Shown one piece after another: positions 54,469-64,000 of a stretch of 64,000 bases of DNA (positions are counted from its first letter, which is position 1; each line of letters begins with the position of its first letter). The stretch is from Sphingomonas flavalba (GTDB taxonomy: Bacteria; Pseudomonadota; Alphaproteobacteria; Sphingomonadales; Sphingomonadaceae), in NCBI RefSeq assembly GCF_004796535.1, contig NZ_SPHY01000010.1, positions 1 to 64,000 on the forward strand, written 5' to 3'. The translations under genes were made by a program, and so were the position numbers. The notes beneath the pieces are model-generated. The model saw only the letters and a program-made list of their open reading frames with translations, was not told the DNA's origin and searched no databases.

Positions 54469-56193
54469 GTGGATAATATGCGCAACATGATCCTGGCGAT
54501 CGTGCTGTCCGCACTTGTGCTGTTCGGCTGGAGCATGGTTTCGGAACGCTATTTCCCGGCGCCGAAGCCGGCGCCGACGGCAACCGCCACGGCCGCTGCC
54601 GGCCAGCCGCCGGCCACTGCCGACGCGACGCCCGCCGCCGCCGCGCCGCAGGCGTTGCGCAACCGCAAGCTGGTGCTGGCGGAAGGACCGCGCATCCGCA
54701 TCGATACGCCGAACCTCGCCGGCTCGATCAACCTCAAGGGCGCGCGGATCGACGATCTGGTGCTGAAGCGCCACCGCCAGACGCTGGACAAGGATTCGCC
54801 GCCGGTCCGCCTGCTGTCGCCGGCCGGCGCCGCCCACGCCTATTTCGCCAGCTTCGGCTGGACCGGGGAAAATGTCGCGCTGCCGGGGCCCGACACGGTG
54901 TGGACCGCCGATGCCGACGCGATGGTGCCGGGCAAGCCGCTGAACCTGCGCTGGGACAACGGCGCCGGCCAGACCTTCACCATCCAACTGACCGTCGACG
55001 CCGACTATATGTTCACCGTCCGCCAGACAGTCGCTAATGCCGGCGCTGGGACGATCGCGGCGCGGCCCTATTCGCTGATCGCCCGCTACGGCGAATCTCC
55101 CGACCCGCACGACAAGAGCAGCTGGACGATCCACACCGGCCCGGTCGGCTTCTGGGCGGGCAAGGACCATTTCAACATCGACTACAAGAATCTCGATGAG
55201 GACGGCGCCCAGGGCACTCGCTTCCAGATCGACAAGGGCTGGCTCGGCTTCGGCGACAAATACTGGCTGACCGCGCTGATCCCGGACCAGAACGCGACGG
55301 TCGACGCGGCGCTGTTCGCGCGTACGCCCGGCGAATACAACGCGGTATTCAACCCGGCGCAGCCGACCCTGCTCGCGCCCGGCCAGGCGCTGACCACCGG
55401 CAGCAAGTTCTTCGCCGGGGCCAAGGACGTCCATCTGCTCGAACGCTACGAAAAGGAAGGCGCCTATCAGCTCGACCTGTCGATCGACTGGGGCTGGTTC
55501 TACTGGTTCGAACTGCCGATCTTCTACCTGCTCGACTGGCTGTTCAAGCTGTGCGGCAATTTCGGCGTCGCCATCCTCGGCCTGACCGTGATCGTGCGCG
55601 GCCTGATGTTCCCGATCGCGCAGAAGCAGTTCGCGTCGATGGCGGCGATGCGCGCCGTCCAGCCGAAGATGAAGGCGCTGCAGGAACGCTACAAGGACGA
55701 CAAGCCGAAGCTGCAGCAGGAAATGATGGCGCTCTACAAGGCGGAAAAGGTCAACCCGCTCGCCGGCTGCCTGCCGACCTTCCTGCAGATCCCGGTGTTC
55801 TACGCGCTCTACAAGGTGCTGATGCTGACGATCGAGATGCGCCACCAGCCGTTCGCGCTGTGGATCAAGGATCTGTCGGCGCCCGATCCGCTGACCCCGG
55901 TCAACCTGTTCGGCCTGCTGCCGTTCACCCCGCCGCCGTCGCTCGGCATCGGGGTGCTGGCGATCCTGCTCGGCGTCACCATGTGGCTGCAATTCCGCCT
56001 GAACCCGACGCCGATGGACGATGTTCAGAAGAAGGTGTTCGGCTTCATGCCGTGGATTCTGATGTTCGTGATGGCGCCGTTCGCCGCCGGGCTCCAGCTC
56101 TACTGGGTGATGTCCAATACGCTGACCATCCTCCAGCAGAAATGGCTGTACAGCAGGCATCCCGCCCTGCTCGCCGCCGAAGGCAAGAAATGA
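54469..56193 (+). CDS. yidC: Membrane protein insertase YidC
   Basis: 574 aa, the long Gram-negative form. GTG start with GGGAG seven bases upstream. N-terminal helix about 5-22, then a Pro/Ala-rich linker and the large periplasmic domain. The C-terminal insertase core (from about 340) has FGVAILGLTVIVRGLMFPIA and PLAGCLPTFLQIPVFYALYK. It inserts inner-membrane proteins. Overlaps engB. Confidence 0.96.
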   Translation: MDNMRNMILAIVLSALVLFGWSMVSERYFPAPKPAPTATATAAAGQPPATADATPAAAAPQALRNRKLVLAEGPRIRIDTPNLAGSINLKGARIDDLVLKRHRQTLDKDSPPVRLLSPAGAAHAYFASFGWTGENVALPGPDTVWTADADAMVPGKPLNLRWDNGAGQTFTIQLTVDADYMFTVRQTVANAGAGTIAARPYSLIARYGESPDPHDKSSWTIHTGPVGFWAGKDHFNIDYKNLDEDGAQGTRFQIDKGWLGFGDKYWLTALIPDQNATVDAALFARTPGEYNAVFNPAQPTLLAPGQALTTGSKFFAGAKDVHLLERYEKEGAYQLDLSIDWGWFYWFELPIFYLLDWLFKLCGNFGVAILGLTVIVRGLMFPIAQKQFASMAAMRAVQPKMKALQERYKDDKPKLQQEMMALYKAEKVNPLAGCLPTFLQIPVFYALYKVLMLTIEMRHQPFALWIKDLSAPDPLTPVNLFGLLPFTPPPSLGIGVLAILLGVTMWLQFRLNPTPMDDVQKKVFGFMPWILMFVMAPFAAGLQLYWVMSNTLTILQQKWLYSRHPALLAAEGKK

Positions 56194-56834
56194 CCAATGA
56201 CGGGGTGGAGGCCAGGGGGGTGGAGGCCGGCCGGCGCCTGTTCGCCGGCCCGGTCACTTTCCTGAAATCGGCGCCCAGCCTCGAATTCCTGCCCGATCCG
56301 ATGGTGCCGGAGGTGGCGTTCGCCGGCCGGTCCAACGTCGGCAAGTCGTCACTGCTCAACGCGCTGACCGGCCGCAAGGCGATCGCCCGCACATCGAACA
56401 CGCCGGGGCGGACGCAGGAACTGAACTTCTTCGATGTCGGCGAACCGCTGGCCCTGCGGCTGGTCGACATGCCGGGCTATGGTTTCGCCAAGGCGCCGAA
56501 GGACGTCGTGCGCCGCTGGCGCGGGCTGATCGGCGATTTCCTGCGCGGCCGGGCGGTGCTGAAGCGCACGCTGGTGCTGGTCGACAGCCGCCACGGGCTG
56601 AAGGATGTCGACCGCGAACTGATGGCGATGCTCGACGCCGCCGCCGTCGGCTACCGGCTGGTGCTGACCAAGGCGGACAAGGTCAAGCCGACGGAGCTTG
56701 CCGCCACCGCCGCCGCCGTCGCGGCGGAGGCCCGCACCCACCCCGCCGCCTACCCGGAGATCCTCGCCACCTCCAGCGAGACCGGCCAGGGCATAGCCGA
56801 GCTGCGCGCCGCCGTCGCCGAGGCGATCGGCTAG
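56190..56834 (+). CDS. engB: Ribosome biogenesis GTPase EngB/YsxC/YihA
   Basis: 214 aa from an ATG overlapping the yidC stop. GTPase motifs: G1 GRSNVGKSS, then NTPGRTQ, G3 DMPGYG, G4 TKADK. It helps 50S subunit assembly. Its position after yidC is usual in alphaproteobacteria. Confidence 0.95.
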   Translation: MTNDGVEARGVEAGRRLFAGPVTFLKSAPSLEFLPDPMVPEVAFAGRSNVGKSSLLNALTGRKAIARTSNTPGRTQELNFFDVGEPLALRLVDMPGYGFAKAPKDVVRRWRGLIGDFLRGRAVLKRTLVLVDSRHGLKDVDRELMAMLDAAAVGYRLVLTKADKVKPTELAATAAAVAAEARTHPAAYPEILATSSETGQGIAELRAAVAEAIG

Positions 56835-56885
56835 ACAGTCCCGGCGCCAGCCCTTACCCAACGCCGTCCACGAACGGAGGCGGCG

Positions 56886-57551
56886 GTGCTCAAGCTCATC
56901 ATCGGCAACAAGGCATATAGCAGCTGGTCGCTGCGCGGCTGGCTCGCGGTCAAGCAGTCCGGCCTGCCGTTCGAGGAAATCACCGTGCCGCTGTTCGACG
57001 CCGAATGGGACCGGCGGCGCGAGGGCGACGAATTCGCGCCCAGCCAGGGCAAGGTGCCGATCCTGTGGGACGGCGACACCGTGGTCTGGGATTCGTTGGC
57101 GATCGTCGACTGGCTGGCCGACAGCGTCGGTCGCGACCGCTTCTGGCCGAAGGACGACGCAGCCCGCGCGATGGCGCGGTCGATGGCGGCGGAAATGCAC
57201 TCCAGCTTCGCCGCGCTGCGCCGCGAACACGGCATGAATGTCCGCCGCCACTACCCGCCCACCCAGCTCACCGAGGAGGCGACGGCGGACATCACCCGCG
57301 TCGTCGGCCTGTGGGCGGAAGCACGCTCGCGCTACGGCAGCGGCGGGCCGTTCCTGTTCGGCACGTTCAACGCCGTCGACATCATGTTCGCGCCGGTCGT
57401 CACCCGCTTCGTCACCTATTCGATCCCGGTACCGCGCTTCGCCCAGGCCTATATGGAGGCGGTGCTCAACCACCCGTGGATGCAGGAATGGATCCTCGCC
57501 GCGCAGGACGAACCCTGGGTGATCGAGAAATACGAGCACCCGGTCACCTGA
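56886..57551 (+). CDS. Glutathione S-transferase family protein
   Basis: 221 aa from a GTG, with GGAGGCGGCG upstream. Thioredoxin-fold N-domain: LIIGNKAYSSWSLRGWLAVK (4-23), with SxWS as the glutathione-site region, and GKVPILWDGDTVVWDSLAI. Helical C-domain after residue 90. Substrate unknown. A short palindrome, CCGAATCGATTCGG (57566-57579), followed by a TTTT, sits just after the stop and may end the transcript. Confidence 0.88.
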   Translation: MLKLIIGNKAYSSWSLRGWLAVKQSGLPFEEITVPLFDAEWDRRREGDEFAPSQGKVPILWDGDTVVWDSLAIVDWLADSVGRDRFWPKDDAARAMARSMAAEMHSSFAALRREHGMNVRRHYPPTQLTEEATADITRVVGLWAEARSRYGSGGPFLFGTFNAVDIMFAPVVTRFVTYSIPVPRFAQAYMEAVLNHPWMQEWILAAQDEPWVIEKYEHPVT

Positions 57552-57737
57552 CCCTCCCTCCCCGACCGAATCGATTCGGCGTTTTCCGTGCACGCCGCGC
57601 GGCGGGCTTGGGCGGCCAGGCGAAAACGGACGTCGCGGAATCGGACGTTTCGGCCGCCTCGCTTGTCTCCGCCGGGGCCGGCGGTCCAATAATGCCCCTC
57701 GGCGCGCGCCGCGCCGGTTGCGGCTGAAGGGAAAGAC

Positions 57738-58196
57738 ATGCCGACCGTCTCCATCGACGATTACCGGGCCCTGGTCGGGAAGCCGCTCGGCAGTTCCGGC
57801 TGGCTGACGGTCAGCCAGGAGATGATCGACCGTTTCGCCGACGCGACCGGCGACCACCAGTTCATCCATGTCGATCCCGAACGCGCCGCGGCGACGCCGT
57901 TCGGCGGCACTATCGCCCACGGCTTCCTGTCGCTGTCGCTGATGTCGGGCCTCTACGAGACCGCCGACCTGCCGCGCCCGGCCGGCATGCGGATGGGGGT
58001 CAACTACGGCGGCGACAAGACCCGTTTCCTGACCCCGGTGCGCGCCGGCAAGCGCGTCCGCGCCCATTTCCAACTGCTCGCCTTCGAGGAAAAGCAGCCC
58101 GGCCGCCACCAGCAGACGATCGAATATGTGTTGGAAATAGAGGGGGAGGAAAAGCCCGCCCTGGTTTCCGAATGGATCATGCTGATCTTCACCTGA
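57738..58196 (+). CDS. MaoC-like (R)-specific enoyl-CoA hydratase
   Basis: 152 aa hot-dog fold. Catalytic motif [15 protein letters not shown], with Asp39 and His44, then [10 protein letters not shown]. It hydrates 2-enoyl-CoA to (R)-3-hydroxyacyl-CoA. It precedes a thiolase by 19 bases, so an operon for acyl-CoA conversion is likely. PHA depolymerase lies nearby. Confidence 0.9.
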   Translation: MPTVSIDDYRALVGKPLGSSGWLTVSQEMIDRFADATGDHQFIHVDPERAAATPFGGTIAHGFLSLSLMSGLYETADLPRPAGMRMGVNYGGDKTRFLTPVRAGKRVRAHFQLLAFEEKQPGRHQQTIEYVLEIEGEEKPALVSEWIMLIFT

Positions 58197-58215
58197 TAAC
58201 CTAGGAGCAAAGTTC

Positions 58216-59394
<1,179 letters not shown>

Positions 59395-59398
59395 TGAT

Positions 59399-59446
59399 AC
59401 GGCCACCGGGCCGGGGCGGAAAAGCTGCCCCGGGCCCGGTGGCCGT
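59399..59446. terminator. Long hairpin between convergent thiolase and desaturase genes
   Basis: Arms at 59399-59412 (ACGGCCACCGGGCC) and 59433-59446 pair over 14 bp, and an inner GGGGC/GCCCC stem extends it with one bulge. It is placed midway between the two convergent stop codons. No T-run on either side, but the stability and position fit a bidirectional terminator. Confidence 0.6.
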
Positions 59447-59452
59447 TCAGCG

Positions 59453-60370
59453 CTAAACGACCGATGGCGCGTCCGGCGCGTCAGTCTGCTGGGGTACCAG
59501 CCCTTCGAACCGCGTGCCCTTGGCGCGCAGGATCGGCTCTATCTCCCGGAAGAACCGGCCGTAATGATAAAAAGGCACGCTGGGCCATAGATGGTGGACC
59601 AGATGGACGTCGTGCCCCATGTAGAGCAGCGGCCCGACTAGCGGCACCTTCATGATCCGCGCCTGAAGATAACGATTGCCCTCGACGAACGGCGTATGCG
59701 GCAGCCATTGCTGGAACGTGCCGAGCATCAATCGACCAAGCGCGGCGGGGATGACGAACAGGGCGAACACCACCTCGCCATAGCCAATCGCCACCATCGC
59801 CCAGACGAACAGGCACAGACCGGTATGAGCGGCGATATGTACCCGCCATTCCCGTTCCGTCATGATATCGCGCGTGTCGAGATAGCCGGTATCGAAACCG
59901 ATCCTGTCGAATACCCATTTGACGACCGGAATCGGGATCAGGTTGGCGATGATCGACACCACCCAGATCAGCAGCAGCCGCGCGTAGCTGCCCTTCAGGA
60001 AGATGTCAGGGTCGCGCGCGGTGTTGGTATGGGCATGATGCGCAAGATGGGTCCGCTGGAGCAGCGGCCAGGTCGTGCCGATCGCCACCGAGCCAACCCA
60101 GCCGAGCGCGTTGTTGATCGGATCGAACACTCGCGCCCGCCGCATCAGGTTGCGGTGCAGCGCCTCGTGTACGATCGTATAATGCATATAGGCGGTGAAG
60201 CCTAGGATCGGGGTTGCCGTCCATAAGCCAATCCACCCGCTCAGCGCCGCAGCGACGATCGCCAGATGCACCACCGGCAGGACGAAGGCATAGATGATCG
60301 TCGGCCACGCCACGTCCGGCGACAGCGCCCGCGCCGCCGCCCGCTCGGCTGCGATGCTATTCTCCGTCAT
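59453..60370 (-). CDS. Membrane fatty acid desaturase family protein
   Basis: 305 aa with several hydrophobic spans. Three histidine boxes: HEALH, HLAHHAHTN and HDVHLVHHLWP. This is the di-iron desaturase/carotenoid hydroxylase superfamily. The exact substrate (fatty acid or carotenoid) cannot be read. Followed by no partner on its strand. Confidence 0.87.
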   Translation of the reverse strand: MTENSIAAERAAARALSPDVAWPTIIYAFVLPVVHLAIVAAALSGWIGLWTATPILGFTAYMHYTIVHEALHRNLMRRARVFDPINNALGWVGSVAIGTTWPLLQRTHLAHHAHTNTARDPDIFLKGSYARLLLIWVVSIIANLIPIPVVKWVFDRIGFDTGYLDTRDIMTEREWRVHIAAHTGLCLFVWAMVAIGYGEVVFALFVIPAALGRLMLGTFQQWLPHTPFVEGNRYLQARIMKVPLVGPLLYMGHDVHLVHHLWPSVPFYHYGRFFREIEPILRAKGTRFEGLVPQQTDAPDAPSVV

Positions 60371-60436
60371 TCACCACCCCGATCGTGGATTCAGCCGAAT
60401 CGATAGCAGTTCAGCGCCCGAATCGAAAGCGGAGCG

Positions 60437-61654
60437 TCAGGCGTGCGCGGCGATCCATTCTTCCAGCACCGGCGCGATCTGCTGGCGCCACCGGCTGCCG
60501 TTGAAGATGCCGTAATGCCCGACGCCCCGTGCCAGATGATATTTCTTGGCCACCGCCGGCAGGCGGGTTGCCAGCTTCAAGGCCGCCTTCGTCTGGCCGA
60601 CACCGGAAATGTCGTCGCGCTCACCCTCAACCGCTAGCAGCGCGATGTCGGTGATCGCCGCCGGATCGACCTCCGTACCGCGATGAGTCATCGTGCCGAG
60701 CGGCAAAGCGTGGCGCTGGAACACCATGTCGACGGTTTGCAGGTAGAATTCCGCCGTCATGTCGCAGACCGAACGATATTCGTCGTAGAAATCCTTGGCG
60801 GCGTCCGCCTCCTCCCCGTCTCCGGCGACAAGGTGCTTGAACATCTCCCAGTGGCTCATCATGTGGCTGCCAAGGTTCATCGACATGAAGCCGGCGAGCT
60901 GGAGGAAACCGGGATAGACCCGCCGCCCGGCGCCGGGGTGGTTGAATGGCACGGTGACGATGACATTCTGCTCGAACCAAGCGCGCGGGCGCTCCGTCGC
61001 TAGCGTGTTGACCGCCGTCGGTGCCTCGCGCGTGTCGATCGGCCCGCCCATCATCGTCAGCGTCCGCGGCCGGCATGGATGGTTGGCGGCCGACATCAGC
61101 GCAGCGGCGGCGTAGCAGGGGACGGACGGCTGGCATACTGCCAGCATGTGCGCCCCCGGGCCGACGCGCTCGAGGAACGCGATGATATAGTCGATATAAT
61201 CATCGAGGTCGAAACGCCCGTCGGCAAGCGGCACCTGCCGCGCATCCCGCCAATCGGTGATGTACACGTCATGGCCAGGCAGCATCCGTTCAACGGTGCC
61301 GCGCAACAGTGTCGCATAGTGGCCGGACATCGGTGCGGCGATCAGCAGCCGCGGCTGCCCTTCCACCCCTTCGCGCCGGAAATGCTTGAGCTGGCCGAAC
61401 GGCAGGCGCAGCGCGATTTCCTCCTGTACCGCGACGCGCTTGCCGTCGACCGTCGTCTCGACCAGCCCGAATTCCGGCTTGCCGCGCGGTGCAGCAGCGT
61501 GCGCGAACACTTCCAGCGCCGATGCGATGATCGGTCCTCCGCCGAAATAGGCCATCGGGTTTGCTGGATTGGCGAGCAGTTCGGCACCGGCATTGGCCAT
61601 CGCGCTTGCCCCAGCCAGAAGCGAGCGCTGCATTTCATAGGCACTATAGAGCAT
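60437..61654 (-). CDS. phaZ: Intracellular polyhydroxyalkanoate depolymerase
   Basis: 405 aa matching the PhaZ family that breaks down stored PHB. It starts MLYSAYEMQRSLLAGASAMA. It has the cysteine-nucleophile region HMLAVCQPSVPCYAAAALM (about 170-188), YITDWRDARQVPLADGRFDL, and the C-terminal His in RGVGHYGIFNGSRW. No signal peptide, in agreement with action on cytoplasmic granules. Confidence 0.93.
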   Translation of the reverse strand: MLYSAYEMQRSLLAGASAMANAGAELLANPANPMAYFGGGPIIASALEVFAHAAAPRGKPEFGLVETTVDGKRVAVQEEIALRLPFGQLKHFRREGVEGQPRLLIAAPMSGHYATLLRGTVERMLPGHDVYITDWRDARQVPLADGRFDLDDYIDYIIAFLERVGPGAHMLAVCQPSVPCYAAAALMSAANHPCRPRTLTMMGGPIDTREAPTAVNTLATERPRAWFEQNVIVTVPFNHPGAGRRVYPGFLQLAGFMSMNLGSHMMSHWEMFKHLVAGDGEEADAAKDFYDEYRSVCDMTAEFYLQTVDMVFQRHALPLGTMTHRGTEVDPAAITDIALLAVEGERDDISGVGQTKAALKLATRLPAVAKKYHLARGVGHYGIFNGSRWRQQIAPVLEEWIAAHA

Positions 61655-61859
61655 TCACGATCCCCACCCGCGCCCCCGACCCCGGGGCGCAAGCGCGAAA
61701 CCTACGCGCATTTGTCACCGCGTTGCAACACGTCAGCGCAAGCAGCGCTGTCCCGTTTCGAGTTGCCGTTCCCGACGGCATCTTCGCGACAGGCGGCCGC
61801 AGCCGCCCAACCGCGACGCTGCGCATTGAGGGACGCCCGCCCCCCTGCTAGAGGGCGGC

Positions 61860-63632
61860 ATGGCCGACGAACCCAACGGTGGCGGCGAGCGCAAGCTCGG
61901 CAATCTCAGGATGATCTGGGCCCACGCGGCCCGCTATCCGGAGCATATAACTGGCGCGGCACTGGCGCTGCTGGTCGCCGCGGCGGCCACCCTCGCAATC
62001 CCCAGCGGATTCAAACGGATCATCGACAACGGCTTCGTTGCTCATGGCGGCAATGTCGCGCCCTATTTCCACTATCTGCTGATGATCGTCGTCGTGCTGG
62101 CAATCGCGACGGCGCTACGCTTCTATTTCGTTTCCTGGCTGGGCGAGCGGGTCGTCGCCGACATCCGCAAGGCAGTGCAGACCAACTTGCTCCGCCTCGC
62201 CCCCCGCTATTTCGAAGAGAATCGCCCGTCGGAGATCGCTTCGCGGATGACCGCCGATACCTCGGTGATCGAGCAGGTGGTCGGCACGACCATTTCCGTT
62301 GCGCTGCGCAACGTCGTGATGGGCATCGGCGGCATCGTCTATCTGTTCATGCTGGCGCCGAAGCTGGCGGCGATGCTGCTGCTCGGCATTCCGCTGGTCG
62401 TACTGCCGATCGTGCTGATCGGGCGGCAGCTGACCGCGATTTCCCGCCAGAGCCAGGATCGGGTGGCGGAAGTCGGCGCGATCGTCGCCGAAACGCTTGG
62501 CGCGATGAAGATCGTCCAGGCATTCGGCCAGGAGAAGCGGGAACGGTCGCGCTTCAGCGAGGCAGTGGACCGGGCGTTCGGTACCGCACGGCGGCGCATC
62601 GTGATCCGCGCCGGGATGACGGCGGTGGTTATCGCGTTGATTTTCGGGTCGATCACCATGGTGATGTGGCAGGGCGCGCTGGATGTGGCGCAGGGCAGCA
62701 TCTCCAGCGGTGACATTGCCGCCTTCGTGCTGACCGGCGGGCTGGTCGCCGGGGCGTTCGGCGCGCTGACCGAGGTTTACGGGGATCTGCTGCGCGGCGC
62801 CGGCGCCGCAGGGCGACTGGGCGAATTGCTGGCGGAAACGCCGGAAATCCGCGCCCCCGCTATACCGGTGGCGCTGCCCGAGCCGCCGCGCGGCCATCTG
62901 GCTTTCGACCATGTCACTTTCCATTATCCGACCCGGCCCGATGTCGCCGCGCTCGACGATTTCAGCCTGGCGGTGGCGCCGGGCGAGACGGTGGCGGTGG
63001 TCGGCCCGTCCGGTGCCGGCAAATCGACATTGTTCCAGCTCGCCCAGCGCTTCTACGATCCACAGCAGGGTAGCGTCCGGCTCGACGGCGTCGCGCTGCC
63101 AGATGCCGACCCGGCGGCGATCCGCGCCCGCATCGCGATGGTGCCTCAAGAAACGGTGATCTTCGCCGCCTCCGCCCGCGACAATCTGCGCTACGGCCGG
63201 TGGGATGCCGACGACCACGCGTTGTGGGCAGCGGCGGAAGCGGCCAACGCCGCCGGTTTCCTGCGCGCCCTGCCCGACGGGCTGGACACGTTCATGGGCG
63301 AAGGCGGCGCACGCCTGTCTGGTGGCCAGCGCCAGCGGCTGGCGATCGCCCGCGCGATCCTGCGTGATTCGCCGATTCTGTTGCTCGACGAGGCGACATC
63401 GGCACTGGACGCGGAAAGCGAACGGCTGGTCCAGACGGCGCTTGAACGGCTGATGGCCAACCGGACGACGGTGGTCGTCGCCCACCGGCTGGCGACGGTG
63501 CGCGCCGCCGACCGGATCGTCGTGATGGCCGACGGGCGGATCGCCGAGGAAGGCAATCACGACAGTCTGTCCGCCGCCAACGGGCTGTACGCCCGCCTCG
63601 CCCGGCTGCAGTTCGAAGGGCTGGCGGCCTAG
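61860..63632 (+). CDS. ABC exporter with fused membrane and ATPase domains (MsbA-like)
   Basis: 590 aa half-transporter. The membrane domain (about 30-330) has six spans. Walker A GPSGAGKST (about 382-390), signature LSGGQRQR and Walker B LLLDEATSALD. Similar to lipid or multidrug exporters; substrate unknown. The aat gene starts 5 bases after the stop. Confidence 0.9.
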   Translation: MADEPNGGGERKLGNLRMIWAHAARYPEHITGAALALLVAAAATLAIPSGFKRIIDNGFVAHGGNVAPYFHYLLMIVVVLAIATALRFYFVSWLGERVVADIRKAVQTNLLRLAPRYFEENRPSEIASRMTADTSVIEQVVGTTISVALRNVVMGIGGIVYLFMLAPKLAAMLLLGIPLVVLPIVLIGRQLTAISRQSQDRVAEVGAIVAETLGAMKIVQAFGQEKRERSRFSEAVDRAFGTARRRIVIRAGMTAVVIALIFGSITMVMWQGALDVAQGSISSGDIAAFVLTGGLVAGAFGALTEVYGDLLRGAGAAGRLGELLAETPEIRAPAIPVALPEPPRGHLAFDHVTFHYPTRPDVAALDDFSLAVAPGETVAVVGPSGAGKSTLFQLAQRFYDPQQGSVRLDGVALPDADPAAIRARIAMVPQETVIFAASARDNLRYGRWDADDHALWAAAEAANAAGFLRALPDGLDTFMGEGGARLSGGQRQRLAIARAILRDSPILLLDEATSALDAESERLVQTALERLMANRTTVVVAHRLATVRAADRIVVMADGRIAEEGNHDSLSAANGLYARLARLQFEGLAA

Positions 63633-63637
63633 GCCCT

Positions 63638-64000
63638 GTGCCGGCGATCGACCCGAGCCTGCTGCTGCGCGCCTACGCGATGGGCGTGTTCCCAATGGCC
63701 GAGGCCCGCGATGCCGACGATGTCTACTGGGTTGAGCCGCGGATGCGCGGCGTGTTGCCGCTCGACCGTTTCCATCTATCGCGCTCGCTGGCCAAGACGG
63801 TCCGCTCGGACCATTTCACCGTCACCGCCGACCGTGCCTTCGCCAAGGTCATCGCTGCCTGTGCCGAAGCGACGAATACACGGCCAGGCACCTGGATCAA
63901 CGCGCGGATCGAGCAAGCGTGCATCGCCCTTCACGCCACCGGCCATGCCCATTCGATCGAATGCTGGCGGGACGATGCGCTGGTCGGTGGCCTGTACGGC
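63638..64000 (+). CDS. aat: Leucyl/phenylalanyl-tRNA--protein transferase (partial, runs off the right edge)
   Basis: 121 codons are visible from a GTG start. The family start is clear: LLLRAYAMGVFPMAEARDAD, then YWVEPRMRGVLPLDRFHLSR, TWINARIEQACIALHATGHA and HSIECWRDDALVGGLYG. It adds Leu or Phe to N-terminal Arg or Lys for the N-end rule. The C-terminal part lies outside the window. Confidence 0.95.
   Translation, partial: MPAIDPSLLLRAYAMGVFPMAEARDADDVYWVEPRMRGVLPLDRFHLSRSLAKTVRSDHFTVTADRAFAKVIAACAEATNTRPGTWINARIEQACIALHATGHAHSIECWRDDALVGGLYG

Noticed and set aside
57566-57579. Palindrome CCGAATCGATTCGG with TTTT four bases later
   Set aside because: The stem is only five pairs with a four-base loop, so as a separate terminator call it is too weak; it is mentioned with the GST gene.

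Overview
The window is a GC-rich chromosomal segment with the gene content of an alphaproteobacterium of the sphingomonad type. The signs are a flagellar rod/hook cluster, several TonB-dependent receptors, a branched-chain 2-oxoacid dehydrogenase, an intracellular PHA depolymerase, desaturase and sterol-desaturase-like enzymes, and dispersed short palindromic repeats. Genes are densely packed, with many 1-4 base stop/start overlaps. I saw no tRNA, rRNA, CRISPR array, transposase or prophage.

Layout. 1-623 (minus) is the start of a MotA-family stator gene running off the left edge. 827-9825 (plus) is a complete rod/hook operon, flgBCDEFGHIJKL, behind a near-perfect sigma-54 promoter at 774-790. 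It is followed by motA and motB (9963-11714). 11694-26917 is a housekeeping and accessory mix: LLM flavin oxidoreductase, Atm1-type ABC exporter, GNAT enzyme, RecQ, glutamate dehydrogenase, a DUF442-like phosphatase/sulfurtransferase, a Tat-exported flavin amine oxidase divergent from a TetR regulator with a perfect shared palindrome, a fatty acid hydroxylase, a DsbB-like membrane protein, a thiolase and a DsbA-like protein. 27030-30597 holds the E1alpha, E1beta and E2 genes of the branched-chain 2-oxoacid dehydrogenase. The E2 linker contains a copy of a dispersed hairpin repeat.

31113-37172 holds two TonB-dependent receptors flanking a Crp/Fnr regulator, then a secreted cupin. 37185-42335 is a malonate module: malonyl-CoA synthetase, malonyl-CoA decarboxylase, the MadLM transporter and a GntR regulator. 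42428-44311 carries an M20 peptidase and a relic of a TonB receptor. 44397-51960 looks like a metal (probably iron) acquisition and reduction locus. It has a FepA-like receptor, a two-component system, and a minus-strand operon of PepSY-TM, DUF2271, DUF4198 and ApbE behind a strong Fur-box match. The DUF2271 protein carries a canonical ApbE flavinylation motif (DGVTGAT), so the operon probably builds a covalently flavinylated periplasmic redox protein.

51993-56834 holds a YifB/ComM ATPase and then the conserved rpmH-rnpA-yidD-yidC-engB block. Here rnpA has no canonical start codon downstream of an ATG that lies 7 bases upstream of rpmH. 56886-64000 holds a GST, a MaoC hydratase, a thiolase, a desaturase, PHA depolymerase, an ABC exporter and the start of aat.

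All functions are inferred by recognising motifs and protein families by eye. No database search was run.
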